NCBI GenBank assembly: GCA_000720845.1
Contig: JODU01000012.1
Span: forward strand, 310,001 to 374,000
Reading direction: 5' to 3'
DNA from: Kitasatospora aureofaciens
Lineage (GTDB): Bacteria > Actinomycetota > Actinomycetes > Streptomycetales > Streptomycetaceae
DNA: 64,000 nucleotides
The position numbers and the translations under genes are program-made. Below, piece by piece: positions 19,241-28,390 of the stretch (positions are counted from its first letter, which is position 1; each line of letters begins with the position of its first letter). The notes beneath the pieces were generated by a model. That model was not told the DNA's origin. It did not search any database and saw only the letters and a program-made list of their open reading frames with translations.

Positions 19241-20101
19241 TCACGTTCCGCCCGTCCCGCGGCCGAGCGCAAGCATCGCCTCGGCGACCTCGCCGACCGC
19301 CGCCTCGGGGATCGCGGTGGCGGCCTCCTCCAGCACGAGCAGCCGGGCCCGGGGAATCTCGCGCGCGATCGCCTCGCCGTTGCCGACGGGGAAGAACGGG
19401 TCGCGGCGACCGTGGACGACGAGCGTGGGGATCTCGATCTCGGGCAGGCGCTCACGCCAGCGGGGTGCGCAGTCGAGCCTGGAGAACACCATGCCCAGCT
19501 GGTTGGCCGTCTGGACCGGGACGGCGGTGCCGGGCGTGCGGTCCCAGACGCGCGCGGCGGTCGCGCGCGCGGCGGCGGGGTCGTTGCCGAGGACCTCGGC
19601 GCCGGTGGCGGCGAACTCGGCCACCGCCTCGCGGTGGGTCCAGTCGGGCTTCGGCCGCGCGAACAGACGCCTCATCGTCGCCCGGTCGTGGTCGGGAAGG
19701 TCGTCGTCCGGCGGGCCGGGCGCGACGGGGCGGGTGCCGGCCAGCGTGAGCGCCGTGAACGCGCCCGGGTGGTCGAGCGCGGCCACCTGCGCGACCATTC
19801 CTCCGACGCCGATGCCGGCCAGGTGCGCGGGCCCGGAGCCGAGCGCGTCGGGTAGGGCGGCCGCGTCGGCGGCGAGGTCGCGCAGGGTGTAGGTGGGCGC
19901 CTCCGGGTCCGCCGTGGTCGACTCTCCGCTGTCGCGCAGGTCGTAGCGGACGACGCGGCGCCCGCCGGCGGCGAGGCGCTCGCAGAGCGCGTCGGGCCAC
20001 GAGAGCATCGTCGTCCCGCCGACGAGCAGGACGAGTGGCGCGTCGTCGTCACCGAACGACTCGATGCCCAAGGCGATCTCATTGACGCTGACTGTTGCCA
20101 T
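19241..20101 (-). CDS. Alpha/beta-hydrolase-fold protein lacking the catalytic Ser and His
   Basis: 286-aa alpha/beta-hydrolase fold; the ATG at 20101 starts MATVSVNEIALGIESFGDDD. The oxyanion-hole region (LVLLVGGTTMLSW) and the acid motif (VVHGRRDPFFP) are normal. The nucleophile elbow is GIGVGG where G-x-S-x-G-G is expected, so the Ser is Gly (GGC codon, one base from AGC). The C-terminal His position reads EEAATAIPEA instead of a G-H-x-x-P type. Both key residues are thus absent, and hydrolysis by the usual mechanism is unlikely. It could be a binding protein, a cofactor-free oxygenase or an epimerase-like relative. No partner gene on this strand; bounded by terminators. Confidence 0.85.
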   Translation of the reverse strand: MATVSVNEIALGIESFGDDDAPLVLLVGGTTMLSWPDALCERLAAGGRRVVRYDLRDSGESTTADPEAPTYTLRDLAADAAALPDALGSGPAHLAGIGVGGMVAQVAALDHPGAFTALTLAGTRPVAPGPPDDDLPDHDRATMRRLFARPKPDWTHREAVAEFAATGAEVLGNDPAAARATAARVWDRTPGTAVPVQTANQLGMVFSRLDCAPRWRERLPEIEIPTLVVHGRRDPFFPVGNGEAIAREIPRARLLVLEEAATAIPEAAVGEVAEAMLALGRGTGGT

Positions 20102-20224
20102 CGGAACCCCGGAAGGTGTCGTGGGTCGGGTGTGTCACAGTGCAGACCCGATCCGGCGCCCGAAGTCATCGCTCACGGGTGAACCGTGTGCCGGAGGTGA
20201 GTGTGGTCGGATCCCCGGCACACG

Positions 20225-20259
20225 CAGAAGGGGACCGGCCGATGGCCGGTCCCCTTCTG
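20225..20259 (-). terminator. Terminator after nrdJ
   Basis: A perfect 16-bp stem (20225-20240 with 20244-20259) and a 3-nt loop, 45 nt beyond the nrdJ stop. Confidence 0.9.
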
Positions 20260-20303
20260 GACCCGCGGATCACGCGCAGGTCACCCGCAGGTCAACCCAC
20301 AGA

Positions 20304-23207
20304 TCAGCTGCAACCGCTGGTCGAGCCGCAGCCCTCGCAGATGTAGCAGGAGCCGGCGCGCTGCATCTTCGTGCCGCAGGAGAAGCAGAGCGGGGCGTCG
20401 GCCTGGATGCCCAGCTGCATCTCCACCAGTTCGGCGCTGGTGTGCGCCTGCTGCGGAGCGGGCTTGGCGGCCTCGACCTCGGCCTTCGGCGTGGCGACGG
20501 CCTTCAGTTCCTGGGCCCGCGGCGCCGACTGGGCAAGGCCCTCGACGTCCATCTCGTCGTCGGACGGCTCGTACGAACCGGTCTCCAGGTGGCGCTGACG
20601 CTCCTCGGCGGAGTGGATGCCGAGCGCGGAGCGCGTCTCGAAGGGCAGGAAGTCCAGCGCCAGGCGACGGAAGATGTAGTCGACGATCGACTGCGCCATC
20701 CGCACGTCCGGGTCGTCCGTCATGCCGGCCGGCTCGAAGCGCATGTTGGTGAACTTCGAGACGTACGTCTCCAGCGGCACGCCGTACTGGAGGCCGACGG
20801 AGACCGCGATGGAGAAGGCGTCCATCATGCCCGCGAGGGTCGAGCCCTGCTTGGACATCTTGAGGAAGACCTCGCCGAGACCGTCGTCCGGGTAGGAGTT
20901 GGCGGTCATGTAGCCCTCGGCGCCGCCGACGGTGAAGGACGTGGTGATGCCGGGGCGTCCCTTCGGGAGGCGCTTGCGGACCGGGCGGTACTCGACGACC
21001 TTCTCGACCGTCTCGCGGATCGCCGCCTCGGTCTTCTCGGTGATCTCCGCCTTCTCCGTGTCCTTGACCGTCTTGGTCTTGGCGGAGAGGGGCTGGCCCA
21101 CCTTGCAGTTGTCGCGGTAGATGGCGAGCGCCTTGACGCCCATCTTCCACGCCTCGAAGTAGACCTCCTCGACGTCCTCGACGGTCGCCGACTCCGGCAG
21201 GTTGACCGTCTTGGAGAGGGCGCCGGAGATCCAGGGCTGGATGGCGGCCATCATGCGGACGTGGCCCATCGCGGAGATGGAGCGCTCGCCCATCGCGCAG
21301 TCGAACACCTCGTAGTGCTCGTGCGCCAGACCGGGGGCGTCGATCACGTTGCCGTGCTCGGCGATGTGGGCGACGATCGCCTCGATCTGCTCCTCCTGGT
21401 AGCCCAGGCGGCGCAGGGCCTGCGGGACGGTGCCGTTGACGATCTGCATCGAGCCGCCGCCGACCAGCTTCTTGAACTTGACCAGCGCGAGGTCGGGCTC
21501 GAGGCCGGTGGTGTCGCAGGACATCGCGAGACCGATGGTGCCGGTCGGGGCGATGACGGACGCCTGGGAGTTGCGGAAGCCGTTCTTCTCGCCGAGGCGC
21601 AGCACGTCCTGCCAGGCCTCGGTGGCGGCGGCCCAGATCGGCGTGTCGAGGTCGTCCATGCGGACGGCCTTGGCGTTCTCGTCGGAGTGCTGCTTCATGA
21701 CCCGCAGGTGCGGCTTGGCGTTGCGGGCGTAGCCGTCGTACGGGCCGACGATCGCGGCGAGTTCGGCGGAGCGGCGGTACGACGTGCCGGTCATCAGGGA
21801 GGTGATGGCGCCGGCCAGGGCGCGGCCGCCGTCGGAGTCGTAGGCGTGGCCGGTCGCCATCAGCAGGGCGCCGAGGTTGGCGTAGCCGATGCCGAGCTGG
21901 CGGAAGGCGCGGGTGTTCTCGCCGATCTTCTGGGTCGGGAAGTCCGCGAAGCAGATGGAGATGTCCATCGCGGTGATGACGAGCTCGACGACCTTGGAGA
22001 AGCGCTCGGCGTCGAAGGACTGGTTGCCCTTGCCGTCGTCCTTCAGGAACTTCATCAGGTTCAGCGAGGCGAGGTTGCAGGACGTGTTGTCCAGGTGCAT
22101 GTACTCGCTGCACGGGTTCGAGCCGTTGATGCGGCCGGACTCCGGGCAGGTGTGCCAGGCGTTGATGGTGTCGTCGTACTGGATGCCGGGGTCGGCACAG
22201 GCCCAGGCGGCCTCGGCCATCTTGCGGAAGAGCGCCTTGGCGTCGACCTCCTCGATGACCTCGCCCGTCATGCGGGACGTCAGACCGAACTTGCCGCCGT
22301 CCTGCACGGCCTTCATGAACGTGTCGTTCACCCGGACCGAGTTGTTGGCGTTCTGGTACTGGACGGACGTGATGTCGTCGCCGCCCAGGTCCATGTCGAA
22401 GCCCGCGTCGCGCAGGGCGCGGATCTTCTCCTCTTCCTTCACCTTGGTCTGGATGAAGTCCTCGATGTCGGGGTGGTCGACGTCGAGGATGACCATCTTG
22501 GCCGCGCGGCGGGTGGCGCCGCCGGACTTGATGGTGCCGGCGGAGGCGTCGGCGCCGCGCATGAAGGAGACCGGTCCCGAGGCGTTGCCGCCGGAGGAGA
22601 GCAGCTCCTTGGAGCTGCGGATCCGGGAGAGGTTCAGGCCGGCGCCCGAGCCGCCCTTGAAGATCATGCCCTCTTCCTTGTACCAGTCGAGGATCGACTC
22701 CATGGAGTCGTCGACGGACAGGATGAAGCAGGCGGAGACCTGCTGCGGCTGGGGCGTGCCGACGTTGAACCACACCGGGCTGTTGAAGCTGAAGATCTGG
22801 TGCAGGAGGGCGTAGGCCAGCTCGTGCTCGAAGATCTCGGCGTCGGCGGGCGAGGCGAAGTACTTGTTGTCCTCACCGGCCTTCCGGTACGTCTTCACGA
22901 TGCGGTCGATGAGCTGCCGCAGGCTCACCTCGCGCTGCGGGGTGCCGACGGCGCCCCGGAAGTACTTGCTGGTGACGATGTTGACCGCGTTCACCGACCA
23001 GAACTCGGGGAACTCGACGCCACGCTGCTCGAAGTTGACCGAGCCGTCGCGCCAGTTGGTCATGACGACGTCACGGCGTTCCCAGGCCACCTCGTCGTAG
23101 GGGTGGACGCCGGGAGTGGTGTGGACGCGCTCGACGCGGAGTCCCTTGCCCGCCTTGGTGCCCTTGGCGCGGGAACTCCGTGCCGGACCGCTCGCCGTCT
23201 CTGTCAT
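20304..23207 (-). CDS. nrdJ: Adenosylcobalamin-dependent ribonucleotide reductase (class II)
   Basis: Reduces ribonucleotides to deoxyribonucleotides using coenzyme B12; oxygen-independent. The ATG at 23207 has GGGAGG upstream and yields 967 aa, close to other Streptomyces NrdJ. Markers: NSPVWFNVGTP (near 135), ACFILSVDDSMESILDWY (near 150, first active-site Cys), SNPCSEY (near 360, redox Cys and catalytic Glu), and a C-terminal Cys-rich tail (CFSCGTKMQRAGSCYICEGC) that delivers reducing equivalents. Lies 168 bp after nrdR on the same strand; nrdRJ is a known operon in Streptomyces and is under NrdR control via two upstream boxes. Confidence 0.99.
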   Translation of the reverse strand: MTETASGPARSSRAKGTKAGKGLRVERVHTTPGVHPYDEVAWERRDVVMTNWRDGSVNFEQRGVEFPEFWSVNAVNIVTSKYFRGAVGTPQREVSLRQLIDRIVKTYRKAGEDNKYFASPADAEIFEHELAYALLHQIFSFNSPVWFNVGTPQPQQVSACFILSVDDSMESILDWYKEEGMIFKGGSGAGLNLSRIRSSKELLSSGGNASGPVSFMRGADASAGTIKSGGATRRAAKMVILDVDHPDIEDFIQTKVKEEEKIRALRDAGFDMDLGGDDITSVQYQNANNSVRVNDTFMKAVQDGGKFGLTSRMTGEVIEEVDAKALFRKMAEAAWACADPGIQYDDTINAWHTCPESGRINGSNPCSEYMHLDNTSCNLASLNLMKFLKDDGKGNQSFDAERFSKVVELVITAMDISICFADFPTQKIGENTRAFRQLGIGYANLGALLMATGHAYDSDGGRALAGAITSLMTGTSYRRSAELAAIVGPYDGYARNAKPHLRVMKQHSDENAKAVRMDDLDTPIWAAATEAWQDVLRLGEKNGFRNSQASVIAPTGTIGLAMSCDTTGLEPDLALVKFKKLVGGGSMQIVNGTVPQALRRLGYQEEQIEAIVAHIAEHGNVIDAPGLAHEHYEVFDCAMGERSISAMGHVRMMAAIQPWISGALSKTVNLPESATVEDVEEVYFEAWKMGVKALAIYRDNCKVGQPLSAKTKTVKDTEKAEITEKTEAAIRETVEKVVEYRPVRKRLPKGRPGITTSFTVGGAEGYMTANSYPDDGLGEVFLKMSKQGSTLAGMMDAFSIAVSVGLQYGVPLETYVSKFTNMRFEPAGMTDDPDVRMAQSIVDYIFRRLALDFLPFETRSALGIHSAEERQRHLETGSYEPSDDEMDVEGLAQSAPRAQELKAVATPKAEVEAAKPAPQQAHTSAELVEMQLGIQADAPLCFSCGTKMQRAGSCYICEGCGSTSGCS

Positions 23208-23375
23208 GCCGCCTCCCTGTACGGGCGAAAACGCCCTGAAGTGCCCCGATTGTTCCCGTGGGCACGGTGTTCTGTCTGGTGTTGCGGGCATCTCTCGCGC
23301 CGCCCGCAACAGGTCTTGTTCACTCGCCGCCGTCCGGCCGGGCCCGGGCGCCGAAGTCCGGGTCCGGCCCGCCGA

Positions 23376-23924
23376 TCAGTCGGCGGCGCCTGCGGGCTCG
23401 GGGACCTGTCCTGCCCCCGTGGACCCGCGGTCGTTCTCCTGGCTCCCCGCGCCGGCGTCGTCGTCTTCGCCGGGGTGCCCCGTCGTCTCCCTCAGTTCCG
23501 CGATCGCGGCCTCGAAGTCCTCGAGCGAGTCGAACGCCCGATAGACGGAGGCGAATCGCAGATAGGCGACGAGGTCGAGCTCCTGCAACGGTCCGAGGAT
23601 GGCCAGCCCCACGTCGTGGGTGGTCAGCTCGGCGCTTCCGGTGGCCCGCACCGCCTCCTCGACCCGCTGGCCGAGCTGGGCGAGCGCGTCCTCGGTGACG
23701 GGCCGGCCCTGGCAGGCCTTGCGCACACCGTTGATCACCTTGGTCCGGCTGAACGGTTCGGTGACCCCGGACCGCTTCACCACCATGAGCGAGCACGTCT
23801 CCACGGTCGTGAACCGACGGGAGCAGTCAGGGCACTGGCGGCGCCTGCGGATCGACGTGCCGTCGTCGGTCGTACGGCTGTCGACGACACGGCTGTCGGG
23901 GTGCCTGCAGAAGGGGCAGTGCAT
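23376..23924 (-). CDS. nrdR: Transcriptional repressor NrdR
   Basis: Represses ribonucleotide-reductase operons when dATP/ATP levels are high. 182 aa. The N-terminal zinc ribbon shows [15 protein letters not shown] and [14 protein letters not shown] (four Cys, residues 3-34); the ATP-cone follows ([20 protein letters not shown], to about 135), and a 35-residue acidic/Gly-rich tail ends the chain. First gene of nrdRJ. The 16-bp NrdR boxes lie 109-155 bp upstream, so it regulates itself and nrdJ. Confidence 0.98.
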   Translation of the reverse strand: MHCPFCRHPDSRVVDSRTTDDGTSIRRRRQCPDCSRRFTTVETCSLMVVKRSGVTEPFSRTKVINGVRKACQGRPVTEDALAQLGQRVEEAVRATGSAELTTHDVGLAILGPLQELDLVAYLRFASVYRAFDSLEDFEAAIAELRETTGHPGEDDDAGAGSQENDRGSTGAGQVPEPAGAAD

Positions 23925-24032
23925 GGACTCCGAACCCTCCTCACAGCAGACTCAACAGCCTCGAAAGGCCCTTCAGGCCCCTCGAAGCAGCCCCCAGCAT
24001 AGGCGATCGCGGCGGGCTCGAAGACCCGGGGG

Positions 24033-24048
24033 ACCACAACTTGTGGGC
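24033..24048. promoter_or_regulatory. NrdR box 1
   Basis: ACCACAACTTGTGGGC, with a perfect 13-bp palindrome at its core, in the nrdR promoter region. Confidence 0.85.
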
Positions 24049-24063
24049 TGCTCTCGCTATCCA

Positions 24064-24079
24064 ACCACTAGATGTGGGG
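24064..24079. promoter_or_regulatory. NrdR box 2
   Basis: ACCACTAGATGTGGGG, 31 bp downstream of box 1 start-to-start, i.e. three helical turns, the spacing known for paired NrdR boxes in Streptomyces. Confidence 0.85.
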
Positions 24080-24413
24080 ATTGGCCCATACATACACGCC
24101 CTGCACGCGTGTCGCGCCTGTGCGTGCGCAGCCACCCTGGCCGCTCCACGCCTCGCACGGCCGTGTCGCGGCCGTATCGCCCGGAGGCATGCGGAGATAC
24201 CGTGGGCACCGCGGGGAGGGGACGTGGGGCTACCGCAACAGATGGGAGACCCGCGCCGTCGAACGGGATGCCGGATGGCAGACTGGAGCGACATCCCGGA
24301 GGTTGTCACCACGGCGGTGAAGAGTACAGCAATGAGCCCTTTTGTCCGCCAGGCGCCACGGTAGCCATACACCCAGACATGCAAGACGAGCGAGCGATTC
24401 GCGTTTTTTCACT
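24080..24413. other. nrdR-lexA divergent intergenic region
   Basis: Remainder of a 563-bp gene-free gap. No B12 box or riboswitch core is visible. Open frames here lack ribosome sites. Confidence 0.55.
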
Positions 24414-24427
24414 CGAACGTGTGTTTG
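24414..24427. promoter_or_regulatory. LexA-binding site (SOS box) of lexA
   Basis: CGAACGTGTGTTTG matches the actinobacterial SOS consensus CGAAC-N4-GTTCG except one position, 61 nt before the lexA GTG. Confidence 0.85.
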
Positions 24428-24487
24428 GCGCAACCTTTCGAAAGCTACTACCGTTGTGCAGCAGGGAGACCATCGAGAGGGGCCGAC

Positions 24488-25267
24488 GTGACCACCACCG
24501 CCGACAGTGCCACCATCACTGCCCAGGAACGCCCCCAGGGCCGACCTGAGCCGGTGCACGCGATGAGCGACGCCGCGAATCCCGAGGGGCACAAGCGCTC
24601 CCTGCCGGGGCGACCTCCCGGCATCCGGGCGGACAGCTCGGGACTCACCGACCGCCAGCGCCGGGTGATCGAGGTCATCCGCGACTCCGTGCAGCGCCGC
24701 GGGTACCCGCCGTCGATGCGGGAGATCGGCCAGGCCGTCGGCCTTTCCAGCACCTCGTCGGTGGCGCACCAGCTGATGGCACTGGAGCGCAAGGGCTTCC
24801 TGCGCCGGGACCCGCACCGCCCGCGCGCCTACGAGGTGCGCGGTTCCGACCAGGCCGCCTCGGTGCAGCCCACGGACACCGCCGGCAAGCCGGCCGCCTC
24901 GTACGTCCCGCTGGTCGGCCGTATCGCCGCCGGTGGTCCGATCCTGGCCGAGGAGTCCGTCGAGGACGTCTTCCCGCTCCCCCGGCAGCTGGTCGGTGAC
25001 GGCGAGCTGTTCGTCCTGAAGGTCGTCGGCGACTCGATGATCGAGGCCGCGATCTGCGACGGCGACTGGGTCACCGTCCGCCGCCAGCCGGTCGCCGAGA
25101 ACGGCGACATCGTGGCGGCCATGCTCGACGGCGAGGCCACCGTCAAGCGCTTCAAGCGCGAGGACGGCCACGTCTGGCTCCTCCCGCACAACTCGGCGTA
25201 CGAGCCGATCCCCGGTGACGACGCGACCATCCTCGGCAAGGTGGTGGCCGTACTGCGTCGCGTCTGA
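24488..25267 (+). CDS. lexA: SOS response repressor LexA
   Basis: Autocleaving repressor of the DNA damage regulon. The GTG at 24488 is preceded by GAGAGGGGCCGAC and gives 259 aa. Residues about 48-115 are the LexA winged helix ([40 protein letters not shown]). The cleavage site is Ala-Gly in GRIAAGGPI (near 150). The S24 peptidase dyad is Ser in [11 protein letters not shown] (near 185) and Lys in GEATVKRFK (near 222). An SOS box lies in its promoter, consistent with autorepression. Divergent from nrdRJ, convergent with the DinG-like gene. Confidence 0.99.
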   Translation: MTTTADSATITAQERPQGRPEPVHAMSDAANPEGHKRSLPGRPPGIRADSSGLTDRQRRVIEVIRDSVQRRGYPPSMREIGQAVGLSSTSSVAHQLMALERKGFLRRDPHRPRAYEVRGSDQAASVQPTDTAGKPAASYVPLVGRIAAGGPILAEESVEDVFPLPRQLVGDGELFVLKVVGDSMIEAAICDGDWVTVRRQPVAENGDIVAAMLDGEATVKRFKREDGHVWLLPHNSAYEPIPGDDATILGKVVAVLRRV

Positions 25268-25314
25268 GCGCCACGGCGGGCGGGTACGCGCGAGAGCGCC
25301 CCGCCGATCCGACC

Positions 25315-25348
25315 GGGCCCCGGGACCTCTGCGCCGGTCCCGGGGCCC
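25315..25348. terminator. Bidirectional terminator between lexA and the dinG-like gene
   Basis: 13-bp perfect stem (25315-25327 with 25336-25348), 8-nt loop. Confidence 0.85.
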
Positions 25349-25408
25349 AGCGCTGTCCGGAGTCGGACGGTCCCGGAGGGGGACGGCTGCCCGGAGCGTG
25401 GGCCGCGC

Positions 25409-27403
25409 TCAGTCGTCCTCGGCCTGCTCGGCGTCCTCGGTCTGCCTGGCCTTCGCGTCGATCGCGGCCAGCGACTTGCGGACCTGGTGGCGATCCGTGG
25501 TGAACCAGAAGTCGGGCAGCGACGCCTTCAGATAGCTGCCGTACCGGGCCGTCGCCAGCCGCTGGTCCAGTACGGCGACCACCCCGCGGTCGCCCGACGC
25601 GCGGACCAGCCGGCCCGCGCCCTGGGCCATGAGCAGTGCGGCGTGCGTGGCGGCGACCGCCATGAAGCCGTTGCCCCCGGCCTCCTCCACCGCCTTCTGG
25701 CGGGCGCTCATCAGGGGGTCGTCCGGACGCGGGAACGGGATCTTGTCCATGACGACCAGTTGGCAGCTCGGCCCTGGCACGTCGACGCCCTGCCACAGTG
25801 ACAGCGTGCCGAAGAGGCAGGTCCGCGGGTCGGCGGCGAAGTTCTTGATCAGCTCGCCGAGGGTCTCCTCGCCCTGGAGGAGGATCGGGTACTCGGGGAT
25901 CCGCGAGCGCAGCTCCTCGGCGGCCAGCTGGGCCGCGCGCATCGAGGAGAACAGGCCCAGGGTGCGGCCGCCCGCCGCCTGGATCAGCTCGGTGAGCTCG
26001 TCGAGCATGTCGCCGCGGTCGCCGTCCCGGGCGGGGCGGGCCAGGTGTTTGGCGACGTAGAGGATGCCCTGCTTGCGGTAGTCGAAGGGCGAGCCCACGT
26101 CGACGCCCTTCCACTGGGGCACGTCGTCGCCCTCGGTGCCCTCGGGAGCGAGGCCGAGCGACGCCCCGATGCCGTTGAAGTCGCCGCCCAGCTTCAGGGT
26201 CGCGGAGGTCAGGACCACCGAGCGGTCGGTGAAGAGCTTCTCGCGCAGCAGTCCGGAGACGGACATCGGAGCGACCCGCAGCGAGGCGCCGAACCGGTCG
26301 TGGCGTTCGTACCAGACGACGTCCCACTCGGAACCGTTCGTGATCCGCTCGGCGACGTCGTGCACGGACTCCACGGAGGCCAGCGCCTGCTTGCGGACCG
26401 CGTCCTCGTCCTGCACGGACTTGTCACGGGTGGTGCCGATCGCCGAGATGACCGTACGGCAGGCGTCCCGCAGAGCCATCAGCGCGTAGCCCAGGTCCTC
26501 CGGGATCTCCTCCAGGCGGCCCGGCAGCGCCAGCTCCATCAGCCGCTCGAAGCCCTCGGCGGCGGTCTGGAGCTGGTCGGCGGCCTTCTCGTTGACCAGC
26601 TTGGCGGCGCGGCGGACCGCGCGGTTGACCTGGCCGGGGGTCAGCTCGCCGGTGGCGACCCCGGTGACCCGGGAGACCAGCTCGTGCGCCTCGTCGACGA
26701 TCAGCACCTCGTGCTGCGGCAGGACGGGCGCGCCCTCGATGGCGTCGATCGCGAGCAGCGCGTGGTTGGTCACGACGACGTCCGAGAGCTTGGCCCGCTC
26801 ACGGGCCGTCTCGGCGAAGCACTCGGCGCCGTAGGCGCACTTCGAGGCGCCCAGGCACTCCCGGGAGGACACCGACACCTGCGCCCAGGCGCGGTCGGAG
26901 ACGCCGGGCGTCAGGTCGTCGCGGTCGCCCGTCTCCGTCTCGTCCGCCCAGTCGCGCATCCGCAGCAGGTCCTGGCCCAGCTTGCTGGTGGGGGCGGCGG
27001 CCTCGAACTGGTCGAAGAGGCCGTCCTCCTCGTCCTGCGGGACGCCCTCGTGCAGCCGGTGCAGGCACAGGTAGTTCGACCGGCCCTTGAGCATCGCGAA
27101 CTCCGGGCGGCGGCGCAGCTGCGGGTGGAGCGCATCCACCGTGCGGGGCAGGTCCCGCTCGACCAGCTGGCGCTGCAGGGCCAGGGTCGCCGTGGCCACG
27201 ACCACCCGCTCCCCGTGCGCCAGGGCGGGCACCAGGTAGCCCAACGACTTACCGGTGCCGGTGCCGGCCTGGACCAGCAGATGCGAGCCGCCGTCGATGG
27301 CTTCCTCGACGGCTTCGGCCATGGCCACCTGGCCGGGACGCTCCGTGCCGCCGACGGCGGTGACGGCGGCGTGCAGGAGTTCGGGGAGTGAGGGCTTCGT
27401 CAT
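25409..27403 (-). CDS. DinG/XPD-type ATP-dependent DNA helicase with Fe-S cluster
   Basis: 5'-3' SF2 helicase acting on DNA-repair or R-loop substrates, 664 aa. Walker A is QAGTGTGKSLGYLVPA near residue 45, and the DEAH box is VLIVDEAHELVSR near 230. Four Cys that would hold a 4Fe-4S cluster are in NYLCLHR (near 112) and RECLGASKCAYGAECF (near 185-200), as in XPD and DinG. C-terminal motifs include DRSVVLTSATL, SLWQGVDVPGPSCQLVVMDK and GAGRLVRASGDRG (motif VI). The ATG at 27403 lies 9 nt after a TAGGGT box, so the leader is short. No SOS box seen in the adjacent 60 bp, so SOS control is not implied. Confidence 0.95.
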   Translation of the reverse strand: MTKPSLPELLHAAVTAVGGTERPGQVAMAEAVEEAIDGGSHLLVQAGTGTGKSLGYLVPALAHGERVVVATATLALQRQLVERDLPRTVDALHPQLRRRPEFAMLKGRSNYLCLHRLHEGVPQDEEDGLFDQFEAAAPTSKLGQDLLRMRDWADETETGDRDDLTPGVSDRAWAQVSVSSRECLGASKCAYGAECFAETARERAKLSDVVVTNHALLAIDAIEGAPVLPQHEVLIVDEAHELVSRVTGVATGELTPGQVNRAVRRAAKLVNEKAADQLQTAAEGFERLMELALPGRLEEIPEDLGYALMALRDACRTVISAIGTTRDKSVQDEDAVRKQALASVESVHDVAERITNGSEWDVVWYERHDRFGASLRVAPMSVSGLLREKLFTDRSVVLTSATLKLGGDFNGIGASLGLAPEGTEGDDVPQWKGVDVGSPFDYRKQGILYVAKHLARPARDGDRGDMLDELTELIQAAGGRTLGLFSSMRAAQLAAEELRSRIPEYPILLQGEETLGELIKNFAADPRTCLFGTLSLWQGVDVPGPSCQLVVMDKIPFPRPDDPLMSARQKAVEEAGGNGFMAVAATHAALLMAQGAGRLVRASGDRGVVAVLDQRLATARYGSYLKASLPDFWFTTDRHQVRKSLAAIDAKARQTEDAEQAEDD

Positions 27404-27635
27404 AGCGCGACCACCCTACGGCCCGGGACTGACAAACGGGTCGGCAAGGCGGGTGCGTGGGGCGGGAGCGACGGTGGGGACAGGCGGGGCAAGGGTGGCT
27501 CCTGGGGCGGGTGCCCGGCTGAACGGGGCGGCTGCTGGGGCGGCAGAGGCGGTGGCGGGGCGGCAGTGGCGGCAGACGGGACCGCAGAGGCGGCCGGCGG
27601 CACCGCAGAGGCAAGGCGCGAAAGGACTCGGCGGG
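27404..27635. other. Low-complexity GC spacer
   Basis: 232 bp of degenerate GGCGGCAG/GGCGGTGG-type repeats between two minus-strand genes. No gene or clear terminator seen. Confidence 0.5.
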
Positions 27636-28361
27636 TCACGGAGACTCCCGCGCCGCCCGTTCGCGGATCACGAGGGCGGCGCGCTTGGCGGGCAGGTCCA
27701 CCTCGGCCGCCAGCCGGAACCCGGCGCCGAGGAACGCCGCGACGGACGACCGGTTGCGCACGTCCGGTTCGGCCAGCACGCGTGTGCAGGCGGGGCGCCC
27801 CGCGAGGACGAGGTCGGCGACGGCCCTGATCAGCTCGGTCCCGAGTCCCCGCCCGCGGTCGGCGTCCTCGCCGATCAGCACGTGGACGCCGGTGTCGTGC
27901 GGCCGGAGGGGGCAGCACCGGGCCAGCGGATCGAGGTCGGCCCGGTAGATCTCCCAGTAGCTCATCGGCACCCCGTCCAGCATGCCGAGGCACGGGACGC
28001 TGCGTCCGTCCCCGGCCAGCTGGGCCCGTAGGTGGTCGGCGGTCACGCTCCGCGGTCCGGTCAGCTCCCAGTACGCGGCGACGGCGGGGTCGTTCATCCA
28101 GCGAGCGATGAGCGCCACGTCCCGGTCGACGTCGACGGGGACCAGGTGGAAGACGCCCGCGGCGGTGTCGCTCGGTCCCCAGTCGGCGAGGCCGTCCAGG
28201 AGGTCCTCACGCGCGCGTGCGGTCGCCGCTTCCGTCGCCGCTTCCGTCTCCACCCGGCTGTTCCCTGCGGTGTCGCTCCCCGCGGTGCGGAAGAGGGCGA
28301 CGAACTCCTCGGGCAGGTGCAGGTCCAGGGTGTCCTCGGCGCTCGCGTCGGTCGGATTCAC
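27636..28361 (-). CDS. GNAT acetyltransferase of the siderophore (IucB/RhbD-like) type
   Basis: Predicted acyl/acetyl-CoA N-acyltransferase acting on an amine or hydroxylamine during siderophore synthesis, 241 aa. The GTG at 28361 follows GAAGGAG. The C-terminal 180 residues are the Acetyltransf_8-type GNAT fold: FHLVPVDVDRDVALIARWMN, SYWEIYRADLD, the acetyl-CoA loop GEDADRGRGLGTELIRA (near 165) and FLGAGFRLAAEVDLPAKRAA. Residues 1-70 are a variable extension with several AAT repeats. It is the last gene of a three-gene minus-strand unit with the NIS synthetase (29 nt gap) and a class III aminotransferase. No hydroxylase or decarboxylase is present in the cluster. Confidence 0.88.
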   Translation of the reverse strand: MNPTDASAEDTLDLHLPEEFVALFRTAGSDTAGNSRVETEAATEAATARAREDLLDGLADWGPSDTAAGVFHLVPVDVDRDVALIARWMNDPAVAAYWELTGPRSVTADHLRAQLAGDGRSVPCLGMLDGVPMSYWEIYRADLDPLARCCPLRPHDTGVHVLIGEDADRGRGLGTELIRAVADLVLAGRPACTRVLAEPDVRNRSSVAAFLGAGFRLAAEVDLPAKRAALVIRERAARESP

Positions 28362-28390
28362 AGTGTCGCTCCTTCGGGAGGGCGGCCCGC

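Noticed and set aside
20064..24002. 1312-codon plus-strand frame opposite nrdJ/nrdR
   Set aside because: Antisense artefact of high-GC coding DNA; composition is dominated by Gly/Leu/Arg/Asp with no recognisable motif, while nrdJ on the other strand is certain.
24041..24364. 107-codon plus-strand frame in the nrdR-lexA gap
   Set aside because: Starts inside an NrdR box, has no ribosome site and no match I recognise; the region is better explained as regulatory.
23925..24487. Cobalamin riboswitch before nrdRJ
   Set aside because: A B12 box was looked for, since NrdJ uses B12, but no conserved core was visible. In Streptomyces the riboswitch is known for the class I nrd operon, not nrdRJ.
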